Shown: in pieces, positions 33,729 to 42,256 of the stretch
Position numbering within the stretch: the stretch's first letter is position 1
Layout: every line of letters starts with the position of its first letter
Source of the DNA: Candidatus Limiplasma pullicola
GTDB taxonomy: Bacteria; Bacillota; Clostridia; Christensenellales; Aristaeellaceae
DNA length: 64,000 nucleotides
NCBI GenBank assembly: GCA_018710985.1
Contig: DVIV01000034.1
Location: 46,040 to 110,039, forward strand
Reading direction: 5' to 3'
Program-made: the position numbers and the translations under genes
The notes under the pieces: generated by a model
What the model saw: only the letters and a program-made list of their open reading frames with translations
What the model was told of the DNA's origin: nothing
The model's database searches: none

Positions 33729-35242
33729 CCCTGCGTCACCTCCCCGTTTGAAATGGCATGTACGAGCATTTCCTTGAGCGTGGTATCCGCGGCCGATTTC
33801 TCCATGGCCGCATGACCTTTGTAGACGACCATCACCCGGTCGGCGTTGCCCAGCACCTCCTCGGGCTCGGAGGAGATGATGATGACGGCTGCGTTGCGGC
33901 TCAGGTCGCGCATGGTCTCATAGATGGCGGATTTGGCGCCCACGTCCACGCCCACGGTGGGCTCGGCGAAGATGTACACATCCGCGCCCGCGTACAGGCC
34001 CTTGGCCACGACCACCTTCTGCTGGTTGCCGCCGGAGAGCTCGTTGACCTTCTTGTCAAGGCTCGGCGTGGCGATGGAGAGCTTGTCCACCAGCGCGCCG
34101 GCATCGGTCTGCTCACGCCGGCGGTTGATCAGGCCCAGCCGGTCCGCCGCCTTGTCCAGACGGGCAATGGTGATGTTGAAGGCAATTTCCAAACCGTTTA
34201 GGAAGCCCTCGGTCTTGCGGTTGCCGGGCACCAGAAAGATGCCCTTGCGGATGGCCTGACCTGGGCTAGCCAGCGCGAGGCGCTTGCCGTCCTTGATGAT
34301 TTCACCGGCGCTTTCCTGCATGGCACCGAAGAGGGTCTTGGACAATTCGTCGATGCCGGAACCCACCAGGCCGAAGATGCCGTAGATTTCGCCGCGGCGG
34401 GCTTCAAAGCTGATGTCCTCGAACTTCCCCGCCATCGAAAGCCCCTTGACGCTCAGGCACGGCGACACGGCCGCATCCGTGGGACGGTCGGGGTAGAGCT
34501 GGGAGAGGCGCTCACCCAGCATCAGCTCGGCGATGTAGTCGCTGTCCACCTGTCCGTTTTCGATATCCTCGTGGCAGACGACCTTGCCGTTGCGGAACAC
34601 GGAGAAGCTGTCGCACACCTGGGCCACCTCGTCGAGGTGATGGGTGATATAAATGATGGAAACGCCCTGCTTTTTCAGTGTATGGACAAATTCAAAGAGA
34701 ATGTATTTTTCCTTTTCGGTGAGGATGGAGGTCGGCTCGTCGAGGATGAGGATTTTGCAGTTCTTGGACAGCGCGCGCAGAATGGCGATGATCTCGCGCT
34801 CTACGGGCGTCATCAGGTAGACGGGCTTCTCCACGTCGATGTCAAAGGGATAGCGGCTGACCAGTTCCAGCGCCGCCTGGCGCAGCCTGCGCCGGTTGAT
34901 GGGCGAAAAGATGGACCGCGACGGGCCCTCGCTGCCCAAATAGATGTTTTCATAGCCCGTGTAGCTCTCGATCATCTGGGGGTCCTGATAGACCGCCGAG
35001 ATGCCGCAGGCCAGGGCGTCCTTGGGGGAATGAATCTGACAGGGCTGGCCGTCAATCAGGATTTCGCCGGCGTCACGGGTATAGACGCCGGAGAGAATCT
35101 TGATCATCGTGGATTTTCCGGCGCCGTTGATGCCAAGCAGCGCGCGGGCTTCCCCCTCCCTGAGCGTCAGGCCGGCGCCGCAAAGCGCCTGCATCCCCGC
35201 GAAGCTCTTGTCGATTCCTTTCATTTCGAGCTTGTAGCGCAT
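33725..35242 (-). CDS. Sugar ABC transporter ATP-binding protein (RbsA-like, two ATPase domains)
   Basis: 505 residues with two tandem ATPase domains, typical of CUT2 importers. Domain 1 has Walker A GINGAGKSTMIK and Walker B ILILDEPTS, but its signature is replaced by TPVEREIIAILRAL. Domain 2 has the usual degenerate Walker A (FGLVGSGIDELSK), a full signature LSGGNQQKVVVAKGL and AEPTVGVDVGAK. Family members keep one active site. Energises uptake of the sugar bound by the product of 35316-36389. Confidence 0.93.
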   Translation of the reverse strand: MRYKLEMKGIDKSFAGMQALCGAGLTLREGEARALLGINGAGKSTMIKILSGVYTRDAGEILIDGQPCQIHSPKDALACGISAVYQDPQMIESYTGYENIYLGSEGPSRSIFSPINRRRLRQAALELVSRYPFDIDVEKPVYLMTPVEREIIAILRALSKNCKILILDEPTSILTEKEKYILFEFVHTLKKQGVSIIYITHHLDEVAQVCDSFSVFRNGKVVCHEDIENGQVDSDYIAELMLGERLSQLYPDRPTDAAVSPCLSVKGLSMAGKFEDISFEARRGEIYGIFGLVGSGIDELSKTLFGAMQESAGEIIKDGKRLALASPGQAIRKGIFLVPGNRKTEGFLNGLEIAFNITIARLDKAADRLGLINRRREQTDAGALVDKLSIATPSLDKKVNELSGGNQQKVVVAKGLYAGADVYIFAEPTVGVDVGAKSAIYETMRDLSRNAAVIIISSEPEEVLGNADRVMVVYKGHAAMEKSAADTTLKEMLVHAISNGEVTQG

Positions 35243-35266
35243 CGTATACCCTCCGCTTGGAAAAAT

Positions 35267-35293
35267 GCGGGGAAGCGGTTTCCCGCTTCCCGC
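35267..35293 (-). terminator. Intra-operon hairpin after the sugar-binding-protein gene
   Basis: An 11-bp stem with a one-base bulge (35267-35278 with 35283-35293). On the minus strand the tail ATTTTTCC follows. It lies between the binding-protein stop and the ATPase start and probably sets the expression ratio. Confidence 0.65.
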
Positions 35294-35315
35294 GCTTCAA
35301 AATCAGATCACTTGG

Positions 35316-36389
35316 TCAGATGGTGGGCACCCAGGCAGCCTCCAGGCCGTTCTCGGTCAGGCCCTGGTTGAGCAGATCCACGTTGCCGGGCAGGTCGTAG
35401 TCCAGGAGCAGCTCCCACATGGTCTTATCGCCGACCTTGTAGTCGCGCACGCTGTCAATGTCCTGAATCATCTTGCTGGTCACGGCGTAGCCGGGCACGA
35501 GCACCAGGCGCGGCACGGTCTCGCCCTCGTTGTAGGAGGCGGCGTAGTCAACCAGGGAACGGGGCATGTCGTAGATGTTCTCGCCGGCGGACATGATGAA
35601 GGAATCCGGATAGTTGAGCATGTAGGTCCAGCACTCCTCGCCGCCGTCGCAGCCGGTGTAGAGGATTTCGGGGCGGGATTCGCCGGTGAGTACCAGGCCC
35701 TCAAAGGCCGCGCCGTCCCAGGCGCACCAGATGGCGCGCAGCTCGTTGGCCGTATCGGCGGCCAGCCAGGTGCTGATGGTCGCAGAGGGGGTCACGGCGC
35801 CGGTGGAGTCCCAGGACCACTGATAGGCCACCTCGATGTTGGCATACTTCTCCTGCTCCAACACGTCACGGGCGCCCAGATCGCGCTGATGCCAGCTCTC
35901 GTTGGAGGGCAGCTCGATCATGCCGATCTTGATGGTCTCCTCCGTGCCGTACTTGGCCTGGAGGGTGTCCAGCAGGTAGGTCATGGTGGTCTTTCCGCAG
36001 GCATAGTTGTCAAACAGCACCGTGCTCACCGCGTCCGCGCCGGAGACGAAGCCGTCGGAGAGGTAGACGGCGATGCCGGCGTCACAGGCCTCGCGCACCA
36101 CTTCGGCAATGCCGGTGGGGTCGGAGGGGGTGATGAACAGCGCCGTGGGCTGCTTGGCGATGAAGGCGCGGATCTGATCGGTCTGGGCAACGGGGTCGTA
36201 GTTCGCGTCCACGATGGAGTAGTTGGTCCAGCCATAGTTTTCAAAGGACTCGGTGAAACCGGTCTTCTGGCGCTGACCGGAGGCGTTCTCGGCCCAGCCG
36301 AGGGAGACGGCATAGAAGTCCTCAGCCACAGCGGCGGCCGAAGCGGTCAAGAGAACGGCCGTCAAAAGGATCGCGAGCAGTTTTTTCAT
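35316..36389 (-). CDS. Sugar ABC transporter substrate-binding protein (RbsB-like)
   Basis: 357 residues with a signal peptide (MKKLLAILLTAVLLTASAAAVA); no lipobox cysteine. The mature part is a two-lobed periplasmic-binding type 1 protein: QTDQIRAFIAKQPTALFITPSDPTGIAEVVREACDAGIAVYLSDG is the usual hinge-side helix/strand arrangement. Encoded first in the transport block and separated from the ATPase gene by a hairpin that may raise its level. The bound sugar is unknown. Confidence 0.9.
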   Translation of the reverse strand: MKKLLAILLTAVLLTASAAAVAEDFYAVSLGWAENASGQRQKTGFTESFENYGWTNYSIVDANYDPVAQTDQIRAFIAKQPTALFITPSDPTGIAEVVREACDAGIAVYLSDGFVSGADAVSTVLFDNYACGKTTMTYLLDTLQAKYGTEETIKIGMIELPSNESWHQRDLGARDVLEQEKYANIEVAYQWSWDSTGAVTPSATISTWLAADTANELRAIWCAWDGAAFEGLVLTGESRPEILYTGCDGGEECWTYMLNYPDSFIMSAGENIYDMPRSLVDYAASYNEGETVPRLVLVPGYAVTSKMIQDIDSVRDYKVGDKTMWELLLDYDLPGNVDLLNQGLTENGLEAAWVPTI

Positions 36390-36436
36390 GTGGGGTGCCT
36401 CCTTGTTGTGTTTCTATTTTTTCCGCATCCGCGGAT

Positions 36437-37972
36437 TCAGACGTTGAGAGCGTGGAGCAAATCGCCCACGTCGCTTTGCAGATCAGCGATACGTTGGAAC
36501 ACCGGCAGCATGGCCGCATAGACTTTGCGCTCGGCAGGGTCGGGAGCGATGGCGTCCAGACGGGTATGGATCTCGCGCACGCGGTCATAACCATCCCACA
36601 GGCCACAGGCAACCGCAGCCACGGCCGCCGCGCCCAGCGAGCCTGCGTCCTGGCCGACGTTGGTCTGGATGATGGTCTTGTCATAGATGCTGGCAAACAG
36701 CGAGCGCCAGAAACGGCTCTTGCCGCCTCCGCCCACGATGAGCATTTCGTCCGACAGGGGAGTCTGGGCCTCCAGCACATCCATGGCCAGCCGCAGATTC
36801 AGGCAGATGCCCTCCAGCGTGGCGCGCGCCATATCGGCGGCGGTATGGCCCAGCGTCAGGCCCGTGTAGCAGCCACGTACATGGCTGGAGCGGTCCAGGC
36901 CGGACCCGCCAGCCAGGCTGGGATTGAAGATCAGCTTGTGGCTGCCCGCCGGGGCGGTGGCAGCCAGGGCGGTGAGCAGATCGTAAACGTCTTTGCCCTC
37001 GCGCTCAGCTTCCGCTTCCAGATGGCTGAACAGCGTGTTTTTGAACCAGCGGAACGAGTTGCCCGCCGAGAAGATGCTGGTGGCCGAGGCGAACATGCCC
37101 GGAATGCAGTGTGCAAAGACATAGGGCCGCCGATCCGCGTTCACCACCGGTTCATGCGATGCCACGGCGATCCAGGCCGAGGAGCCCAGCGAGGTATAGC
37201 TGTCCCCGTCATGCGTGCAGGCCGCGCCAAGGCACATGCAGGCGTTATCCACACCGCCGGCGGCCACGCGCACGCCCTGGGGAAGGCCCATCAGGCGGGC
37301 GGCCTCCGGGGTGAGGGTGCCGATGACCTCGGCCGACTCCACGATGCGCGGCAGCTTGGCCGCATCCACCTTGGAGGCGGCGATATATTCCTCCACGTAG
37401 CGGCGGTCACGCAGGCTGTAGACGCCACTGCCGGACGCATAGCTGTGGTCGGTTACCATCGCGCCGGTCATGCGCAGGTTGACATAGTCCTTGGTTCCCA
37501 GGAAGCAGGCCGTGCGTTCATAGATGTCGGGATGTTCATCCCGCAGCCACATGATTTTGAAGATGCCGTAGTTGGCGGCCGGGAAACCATTGCCGGTGGT
37601 CAGGTACCAGGTGCGCTCATCCACGGATTCAAAAAACCGGCGCGCCTGCGCATCCGCCCGTCCGTCCGACCAGATCGGGGTGGTTTCGGTCAGCAGGTTG
37701 CCCTGGGCGTCCACAGGCGTGACGCCGAGGCTGTGCCCCGATACGGCCAGGCAGGCGATCTCGCTTCTGTCAACGGGCGCGCTGCTCAGCAGCGCCTGCG
37801 TGCTTTCCACCACCGAGCGCCACCAGTCATCCGGACGCTGCTCATGCCATTGCTCACGCGGATAGAAGGTGTCGCAGGAAACGAAGGTGCTGGCCAGGGA
37901 ACGACCGGTTTCGTCGTACAGAGAAGCCTTCGTTCCGCCGGTTCCCAGATCGTAAGAAAGAATGTAAGCCAT
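36437..37972 (-). CDS. FGGY-family carbohydrate kinase (XylB-like)
   Basis: 511 residues. Two actin-like domains: phosphate loop YILSYDLGTGGTKASLYDETG at the N-terminus, AVSGHSLGVTPVD, and the adenosine-site segment EMLIVGGGGKSRFWRSLFASIYD near residue 400. It phosphorylates an imported sugar or polyol. The neighbouring DeoC-like aldolase suggests that the phosphorylated product is cleaved directly or after isomerisation, but no isomerase gene is in the operon. Confidence 0.9.
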   Translation of the reverse strand: MAYILSYDLGTGGTKASLYDETGRSLASTFVSCDTFYPREQWHEQRPDDWWRSVVESTQALLSSAPVDRSEIACLAVSGHSLGVTPVDAQGNLLTETTPIWSDGRADAQARRFFESVDERTWYLTTGNGFPAANYGIFKIMWLRDEHPDIYERTACFLGTKDYVNLRMTGAMVTDHSYASGSGVYSLRDRRYVEEYIAASKVDAAKLPRIVESAEVIGTLTPEAARLMGLPQGVRVAAGGVDNACMCLGAACTHDGDSYTSLGSSAWIAVASHEPVVNADRRPYVFAHCIPGMFASATSIFSAGNSFRWFKNTLFSHLEAEAEREGKDVYDLLTALAATAPAGSHKLIFNPSLAGGSGLDRSSHVRGCYTGLTLGHTAADMARATLEGICLNLRLAMDVLEAQTPLSDEMLIVGGGGKSRFWRSLFASIYDKTIIQTNVGQDAGSLGAAAVAAVACGLWDGYDRVREIHTRLDAIAPDPAERKVYAAMLPVFQRIADLQSDVGDLLHALNV

Positions 37973-37995
37973 CTTTTGTACCTCCTCGGCCGGAA

Positions 37996-38733
37996 TCAGT
38001 ACAGATCATTTTCACAGCTTTCCAGCGAGAAATCGTCCGTGCGTCCCAGACGGGCGTCCACTTCTTTCATGATGGACATGATGGAGCGCAGTCCGATACC
38101 GAAGCGGTCACAGCCGGCGTCAATCATCTCCAGCATCGTGTCCAGCGTGCGAACGCCGCCGGCAGCCTTGATCTTCGCCGCGTCTCCGATGGTGCTTTTG
38201 ATCAGGCGGATGGTATCTACGGTGGTGGGCTTGCCGGCCCAACCCGTGCCGGTCTTGACATAGCTGACGCCTGCTCGCACGGCGGCCTCGCTGGCTTTGC
38301 GGATCTCGTCATCCGTCAGATAGGCAACCTCCAGAATGCTTTTGACCGGATAGCGGCCATCGGCGGCTTCCACCACGGCGCGGATGTCGCTTTCCACCAG
38401 GTCGAAGCGCCCGCTCTTGGCCGCGCCGATGTTGATGACCATATCCAGTTCATCCACACCCATGGCGATTTGCTCCTTGGCGCTGGCAACCTTGAGGAAC
38501 GTGGTATCTGCTCCGGAGGGGAAGCCGATCGTGGCGCCTACGTGGATATCCGGCTCATCCCTGAGAAAGCTTAGCAGATAAGGAGTAAAGCAGGGAAGCG
38601 CAAAGGCGCATATAAAGCGGTAATGCTTGGCGGCCGCCGCTATTTTCCGCAGCTCCTCCATGCTCACGTCCGCCCGCACGCCACTGATGTCTACCCGGCG
38701 ATGAATGGTTTCAAGGATCTCCGCAGTATTCAT
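37996..38733 (-). CDS. DeoC-family aldolase, non-canonical
   Basis: 245 residues. The Schiff-base lysine motif YVKTGTGW and the second lysine in KIKAAGGVRTLDTMLEM match deoxyribose-phosphate aldolase. Also seen: IGFPSGADTTFLKVASAKEQIAMGVDELDMVINIG. However, the canonical N-terminal D-x-T-L-L motif is replaced by RVDISGVRADVS, and T-G-T-G-W differs from the usual T-S-T-G-F/K. It may therefore accept a different phosphorylated sugar. First gene of the operon, with a consensus promoter 41 bases upstream. Confidence 0.85.
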   Translation of the reverse strand: MNTAEILETIHRRVDISGVRADVSMEELRKIAAAAKHYRFICAFALPCFTPYLLSFLRDEPDIHVGATIGFPSGADTTFLKVASAKEQIAMGVDELDMVINIGAAKSGRFDLVESDIRAVVEAADGRYPVKSILEVAYLTDDEIRKASEAAVRAGVSYVKTGTGWAGKPTTVDTIRLIKSTIGDAAKIKAAGGVRTLDTMLEMIDAGCDRFGIGLRSIMSIMKEVDARLGRTDDFSLESCENDLY

Positions 38734-38773
38734 GAAAGGGTACCTCCATTCGTTATCCCCAAATCGTATTTAC

Positions 38774-38802
38774 ATTATAACGTCATTATGTTTGCTTGTC
38801 AA
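38774..38802 (-). promoter_or_regulatory. Consensus promoter of the sugar operon with an internal operator
   Basis: On the minus strand TTGACA (38802-38797), exactly 17 bases, then TATAAT (38779-38774). The motif ATAATGACGTTAT (38789-38777) lies between the two boxes and runs into the -10. A near copy occurs at the gntR promoter. Confidence 0.88.
38777..38789 (-). promoter_or_regulatory. Putative GntR operator at the deoC promoter
   Basis: ATAATGACGTTAT, a near-palindrome placed in the core promoter, where a bound repressor would block RNA polymerase. It matches 11 of 13 positions of GTAATGTCGTTAT at 39680-39668. Confidence 0.5.
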
Positions 38803-38861
38803 TGGGTCTGGAAAATTTCTTTTTAGGTTGTTTTTTATCCGTTTTATCCTTATAAATACAT

Positions 38862-38891
38862 AAAAAAAGGCCCTGCTGTTTAGAGAGGACC
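38862..38891 (-). terminator. Terminator of the GntR-family gene
   Basis: A 6-bp stem (38869-38874 with 38886-38891) followed on the minus strand by seven T residues. It separates the regulator transcript from the operon promoter. Confidence 0.75.
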
Positions 38892-38908
38892 AAAAGATCA
38901 TTATGTTA

Positions 38909-39640
38909 TTAGGATTTGGGGCGGCGGCCTGTCATCTGCACTTCGAACTCATACCGGCTGCCCAGTATGCGGCAATGGTCCGAACCGACGATACGCCCGC
39001 CGCTGTAGCATACGCGCACCAGATAGATCAGCGCCGTCCCCACCGGCACGTCGAGCATGGAGGCTTCTTCAAAGGTCGCCGAACGGGCGGAGATGCGATC
39101 GCGCGCGCCGTCGATCAGCAGGCCGTATTGCTCCTCCAGAAAGTCGTACAGGCGTGAAAATTTTCCGGCATAGCTCTGAATGCCGGGGACAAGGTCCGGA
39201 ATCAGGTAATTTTTGAAGATGGCGATGGGCAGATCATCGGCAATCTGCAGACGCTGGATGAGGATAACCGGATCGCCTGCCTGAATGTGCAGCTCATTGG
39301 CCACACGTGCAGAGGCAGGGACGGTATCAATGTACATGTTTTTGCAATAGACTTTGCAGCCCTTGCGCTCCAGCGTTTCAGAAAGGGAGGATACCACATT
39401 GATGTTCTGCGTGGTGTGATAGTCCAGCACCCTTGTGCCGCGCCCCTGTTTGGCTTCTACCAGCCCTTCGCGCGAGAGCAGCTCCACGGCTTTTCTTACC
39501 GTTGTGCGGCTGACGAGAAACTGTTTTTCCAACTCCGGCTCCGGTGGCAGCAGGTCACCCAGCGCGTAATCACCGTCCAGAATCCGGCTCCGTAACGTAT
39601 TATACACACGCACGTATGCGGGTGTTTTGTCCAGTACCAT
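38909..39640 (-). CDS. GntR-family regulator with UTRA domain (HutC subfamily)
   Basis: 243 residues. Residues ~5-75 form the winged helix (YVRVYNTLRSRILDGDYALGDLLPPEPELEKQFLVSRTTVRKAVELL). Residues ~90-235 form the UTRA effector domain (LHIQAGDPVILIQRLQIADDLPIAIFKNYLIPDLVPG). Such repressors bind phosphorylated sugars or related ligands. Likely controls the deoC-kinase-transport operon and itself, given the shared motif in both promoters. Monocistronic, with its own terminator. Confidence 0.92.
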   Translation of the reverse strand: MVLDKTPAYVRVYNTLRSRILDGDYALGDLLPPEPELEKQFLVSRTTVRKAVELLSREGLVEAKQGRGTRVLDYHTTQNINVVSSLSETLERKGCKVYCKNMYIDTVPASARVANELHIQAGDPVILIQRLQIADDLPIAIFKNYLIPDLVPGIQSYAGKFSRLYDFLEEQYGLLIDGARDRISARSATFEEASMLDVPVGTALIYLVRVCYSGGRIVGSDHCRILGSRYEFEVQMTGRRPKS

Positions 39641-39667
39641 AAGATCCCTCCCGACAAACTAAAAGGG

Positions 39668-39680
39668 ATAACGACATTAC
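39668..39680 (-). promoter_or_regulatory. Putative GntR operator at its own promoter
   Basis: GTAATGTCGTTAT read on the minus strand, 1 base downstream of the -10 box, so it would cover the transcription start. It matches the operon promoter site at 38777-38789. Confidence 0.5.
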
Positions 39681-39681
39681 G

Positions 39682-39710
39682 ATTATAGCATTTTCCAGCG
39701 TTAAAAGCAA
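39682..39710 (-). promoter_or_regulatory. Promoter of the GntR-family gene
   Basis: On the minus strand TTGCTT (39710-39705), 17 bases, TATAAT (39687-39682). Confidence 0.75.
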
Positions 39711-40239
39711 GCGGAGCCGGAAAGAACATGGCAGGCATCGGTTTCAAGGCACCCATGGGAATTGTAAAAGGTATTCTGAAAAAGGATCAGAAAATTCAAG
39801 GAGGAAGTCTCTACACGGACAATCATGCAGTTGCCATCCAGGCCTGCTGCACACCAGATCAGCCAGCATCATCCGATTCGGATTGTGCAGCAGGAATCAT
39901 ATTGTCGTCCGACTTTCAGCAAGCCGGCGCATGGCCGAAAGGGCAACGCGCCGGCGGTTGCGTAGCCATGCCGGACTACGATGCCGTCGATATCTTGCAG
40001 GTGGAACAATTGCGATTGGATGTGCGCCGTGGAACGCGCTAATGCAAGCGTAACAGCGTCCCGCGCCAGGCTTTTGCAATGCGGTGCCAGACAGGGAAGG
40101 CGGACCAGGATGAGGGATCGACAGCTGGCCAGCCGTAGCCGGCGCATTTTCGCGTGGACTGATGGCTGGAGGGCGGATGTACGCACCCCCAACGACCGCT
40201 TTTCCTTTTTTCTTTCTTTAAAAATACAGGAGATATGGA
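39711..40239. other. Gene-poor stretch between gntR and the tRNA cluster
   Basis: About 530 bases with only short, overlapping open frames on both strands, none with a convincing ribosome binding site or recognisable protein pattern. Apart from the tandem repeat that follows, I see no structured element. Confidence 0.6.
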
Positions 40240-40281
40240 GGTTTTCTTTCCCCTGGTAAAGGTTTTCTTTCCTCTGGTAAA
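40240..40281 (+). repeat. Tandem 21-bp direct repeat ahead of the tRNA promoter
   Basis: Two adjacent 21-base units (40240-40260 and 40261-40281) differ at one position (CCCC against CCTC). They end 7 bases before the -35 box of the tRNA promoter. Two helical turns per unit would place any bound protein on the same DNA face. Confidence 0.8.
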
Positions 40282-40288
40282 TTTCCTC

Positions 40289-40317
40289 TTGACAAGCGCC
40301 CCGGCCCATGCTATGAT
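40289..40317 (+). promoter_or_regulatory. Promoter of the tRNA cluster
   Basis: TTGACA (40289-40294), 17 bases, TATGAT (40312-40317). The first tRNA begins about 120 bases further on, so a leader is transcribed and removed. Confidence 0.8.
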
Positions 40318-40441
40318 AGGCAACGTGGTTTGGACATCCCGGATGTGTCGCCGGAAGGGAATCCGTTACCAAGGCGTCCGGAGTTCGAGCCTTCGGCGGG
40401 TCGCCCGTCCCTGCTCCCTGAAGAAGGAGGACATGTCCTTT

Positions 40442-40526
40442 GCGGGCGTGGCGGAATGGCAGACGCGCCAGACTTAGGATCTGGTGCCCCTGTGGCGTAT
40501 GGGTTCAAGTCCCTTCGCCCGCACCA
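40442..40526 (+). tRNA. tRNA-Leu (anticodon TAG)
   Basis: 85 bases with encoded CCA. Acceptor GCGGGCG pairs with CGCCCGC; anticodon arm CCAGA-CTTAGGA-TCTGG; long variable arm; T-arm GGTTCAAGTCC. First of three tRNAs in one transcript. Confidence 0.95.
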
Positions 40527-40541
40527 TTTCAAGTGGAACGT

Positions 40542-40616
40542 GCGGTAGTAGCTCAGTGGTAGAGTGCCACCTTGCCAAGGTGGATGTCGCGAGTTCGAAT
40601 CTCGTCTACCGCTCCA
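40542..40616 (+). tRNA. tRNA-Gly (anticodon GCC)
   Basis: 75 bases with encoded CCA. Acceptor GCGGTAG pairs with CTACCGC; anticodon arm CCACC-TTGCCAA-GGTGG; T-arm GAGTTCGAATCTC. Confidence 0.96.
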
Positions 40617-40653
40617 CTTTTTCTGAGGGGTCGAATGTTCAAGCCATCTTTGG

Positions 40654-40727
40654 GCGGGTGTAGCTCAATGGTAGAGCCCCAGCCTTCCAAGCTGGTTACG
40701 TGGGTTCGATTCCCATCACCCGCTCCA
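40654..40727 (+). tRNA. tRNA-Gly (anticodon TCC)
   Basis: 74 bases with encoded CCA. Acceptor GCGGGTG pairs with CACCCGC; anticodon arm CCAGC-CTTCCAA-GCTGG; T-arm GGGTTCGATTCCC. A second glycine isoacceptor next to the GCC species. Confidence 0.96.
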
Positions 40728-40737
40728 CCGAAAGAAT

Positions 40738-40782
40738 GCCCGGTGTCGTTTCTCGTCAGGGAAATGATGCCGGGCGTTTTTC
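40738..40782 (+). terminator. Terminator of the tRNA cluster
   Basis: GCCCGG (40738-40743) with CCGGGC (40770-40775), extended inward by a further 8 pairs including G-T pairs, then GTTTTTC. Confidence 0.85.
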
Positions 40783-40840
40783 TGTCCGTGGAGGGATTTC
40801 GGCCGGCAAGCGGCTTGCGCTTTTCCAGACGCCCCAATCC

Positions 40841-40870
40841 TTGACAATCAAAGCACGGCGCGTGTATAAT
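40841..40870 (+). promoter_or_regulatory. Promoter of hisS-aspS
   Basis: TTGACA (40841-40846), 18 bases, TATAAT (40865-40870). The leader of about 42 bases is too short for a T-box; it contains only a small stem CTGCGG/CCGCAG. Confidence 0.85.
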
Positions 40871-40918
40871 TCAACTATCTGCGGCCTTTTCCGCAGGCGA
40901 TTTGACGAGGTGAAGCAC

Positions 40919-42190
40919 ATGCTGAAGGTACTCAAGGGAATGAAGGACGTGCTTCCCGCCGAAAGCGCGCGCTGGCGCGCCCTGGAGCGGGAGATGCGCA
41001 AGGCGGCCCTGACGGCCGGATACCGGGAAATCCGCACGCCCGTATTGGAGCATACGGAGCTTTTCGCGCGTTCTGCGGGCGAAAGCAGCGATGTGGTCCG
41101 CAAGGAGATGTACACCTTTCTGGACAAGGGCGACCGCAGCGTGACCCTCAAGCCCGAAAGCACCGCCGGCACCGTGCGTGCCTTTTTGGAAAGCGGCCTG
41201 TACGCGCAGGCGCTTCCCCTGAAGATGTACTATGTCAACGCGCCGCATTTCCGCTATGAGGCGCCGCAGTCCGGCCGGCTGCGCGAGCATCACCAGTTCG
41301 GCATGGAGTGCTTTGGCGCGGCCGAACCCTCCGCGGATGCGGAGCTGATCTGGCTGGTGGTCAGGCTTCTGTCCGATTTCGGGCTGAAAAACCTGTCCGT
41401 GCGCATCAACTCCATCGGCTGCCCCAACTGCCGCCCCGCCTACCAGAAGGCGTTCCGCGAATACCTCGCGCAGCGCAGGGACAGCCTGTGCCGCACCTGC
41501 CAGGAGCGCATGGAAATCAACCCCATGCGCACGCTGGACTGCAAGGAGGAAGGCTGCAAGCGGGCGCTGGCCGATGCCCCCGTGATGCTGGACCACCTGT
41601 GTGACGAGTGCCGCGCGCACTTTGAGCTGCTCAAGAAATATCTGGACGAGGCGGGCATCCGCTATTCGGTGGACCCCCGTATCGTCCGTGGCCTGGACTA
41701 TTATACCAAGACCGTTTTTGAGGTCATCACCGCCACGCCCAATGGCGAGCTCACCGTCTGCGGAGGCGGTCGGTATGACGGGCTGGTGCAGGAGCTGGGC
41801 GGACCGGCCATCCCCGCAGTGGGCTTCGGCATGGGCATTGAGCGGGTGCTCATGCTGCTGGATGCGCTGGACGAGGGAGAATGCCGCCTTCAGATCGACG
41901 ATGAAACACCGCAGGTCTTTGTTGCCTGTCTGGGGCGCCAGCTGTCCTTGCAGGCGTTTTCGCTGGTGCGGCGCTTCCGCGAGGCGGGCCTGCGCGCCGA
42001 CATGGACCATCAGGCACGCAGTCTCAAGGCGCAGTTCAAATACGCCGACAAGCTGGGCGCGAAATATGTGGCCGTGCTGGGCGATGACGAAGTCGGGCGC
42101 GGCGTGGTCAAGCTGCGCGACATGTCCACGCGCGAGGAATGGGAAGTACCGCTGGAGACGGCGGCCGAAGCGCTCAGGGAGCGCCTGTAA
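40919..42190 (+). CDS. hisS: Histidine-tRNA ligase
   Basis: 423 residues from ATG 40919 (GAGG upstream). Class II synthetase: motif 1 region AGYREIRTPVLEHTELFARSAGESSDVVRKEMYTF, motif 2 FRYEAPQSGRLREHHQFGMECFG, the histidine-binding segments RGLDYYTKTVFEV and GGGRYDGL, motif 3 GFGMGIERVLMLL, and the C-terminal anticodon-binding domain (QVFVACLGRQ...). The aspS gene follows 66 bp later, the usual pairing. Confidence 0.96.
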   Translation: MLKVLKGMKDVLPAESARWRALEREMRKAALTAGYREIRTPVLEHTELFARSAGESSDVVRKEMYTFLDKGDRSVTLKPESTAGTVRAFLESGLYAQALPLKMYYVNAPHFRYEAPQSGRLREHHQFGMECFGAAEPSADAELIWLVVRLLSDFGLKNLSVRINSIGCPNCRPAYQKAFREYLAQRRDSLCRTCQERMEINPMRTLDCKEEGCKRALADAPVMLDHLCDECRAHFELLKKYLDEAGIRYSVDPRIVRGLDYYTKTVFEVITATPNGELTVCGGGRYDGLVQELGGPAIPAVGFGMGIERVLMLLDALDEGECRLQIDDETPQVFVACLGRQLSLQAFSLVRRFREAGLRADMDHQARSLKAQFKYADKLGAKYVAVLGDDEVGRGVVKLRDMSTREEWEVPLETAAEALRERL

Positions 42191-42256
42191 ACGAGCGACC
42201 GTAGAGGCCGGACGTCCCCAAGCGGGCGGCGGGCTGATTCAAAGGAGGAAGGTTCC

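Noticed and set aside
39728..40042. 104-codon plus-strand ORF between gntR and the tRNA cluster
   Set aside because: No ribosome binding site, mixed composition and no recognisable pattern. Several frames of both strands are equally open here.
40783..40918. Possible T-box leader ahead of hisS
   Set aside because: The transcript leader is only about 42 bases long and contains no T-box sequence or specifier loop.
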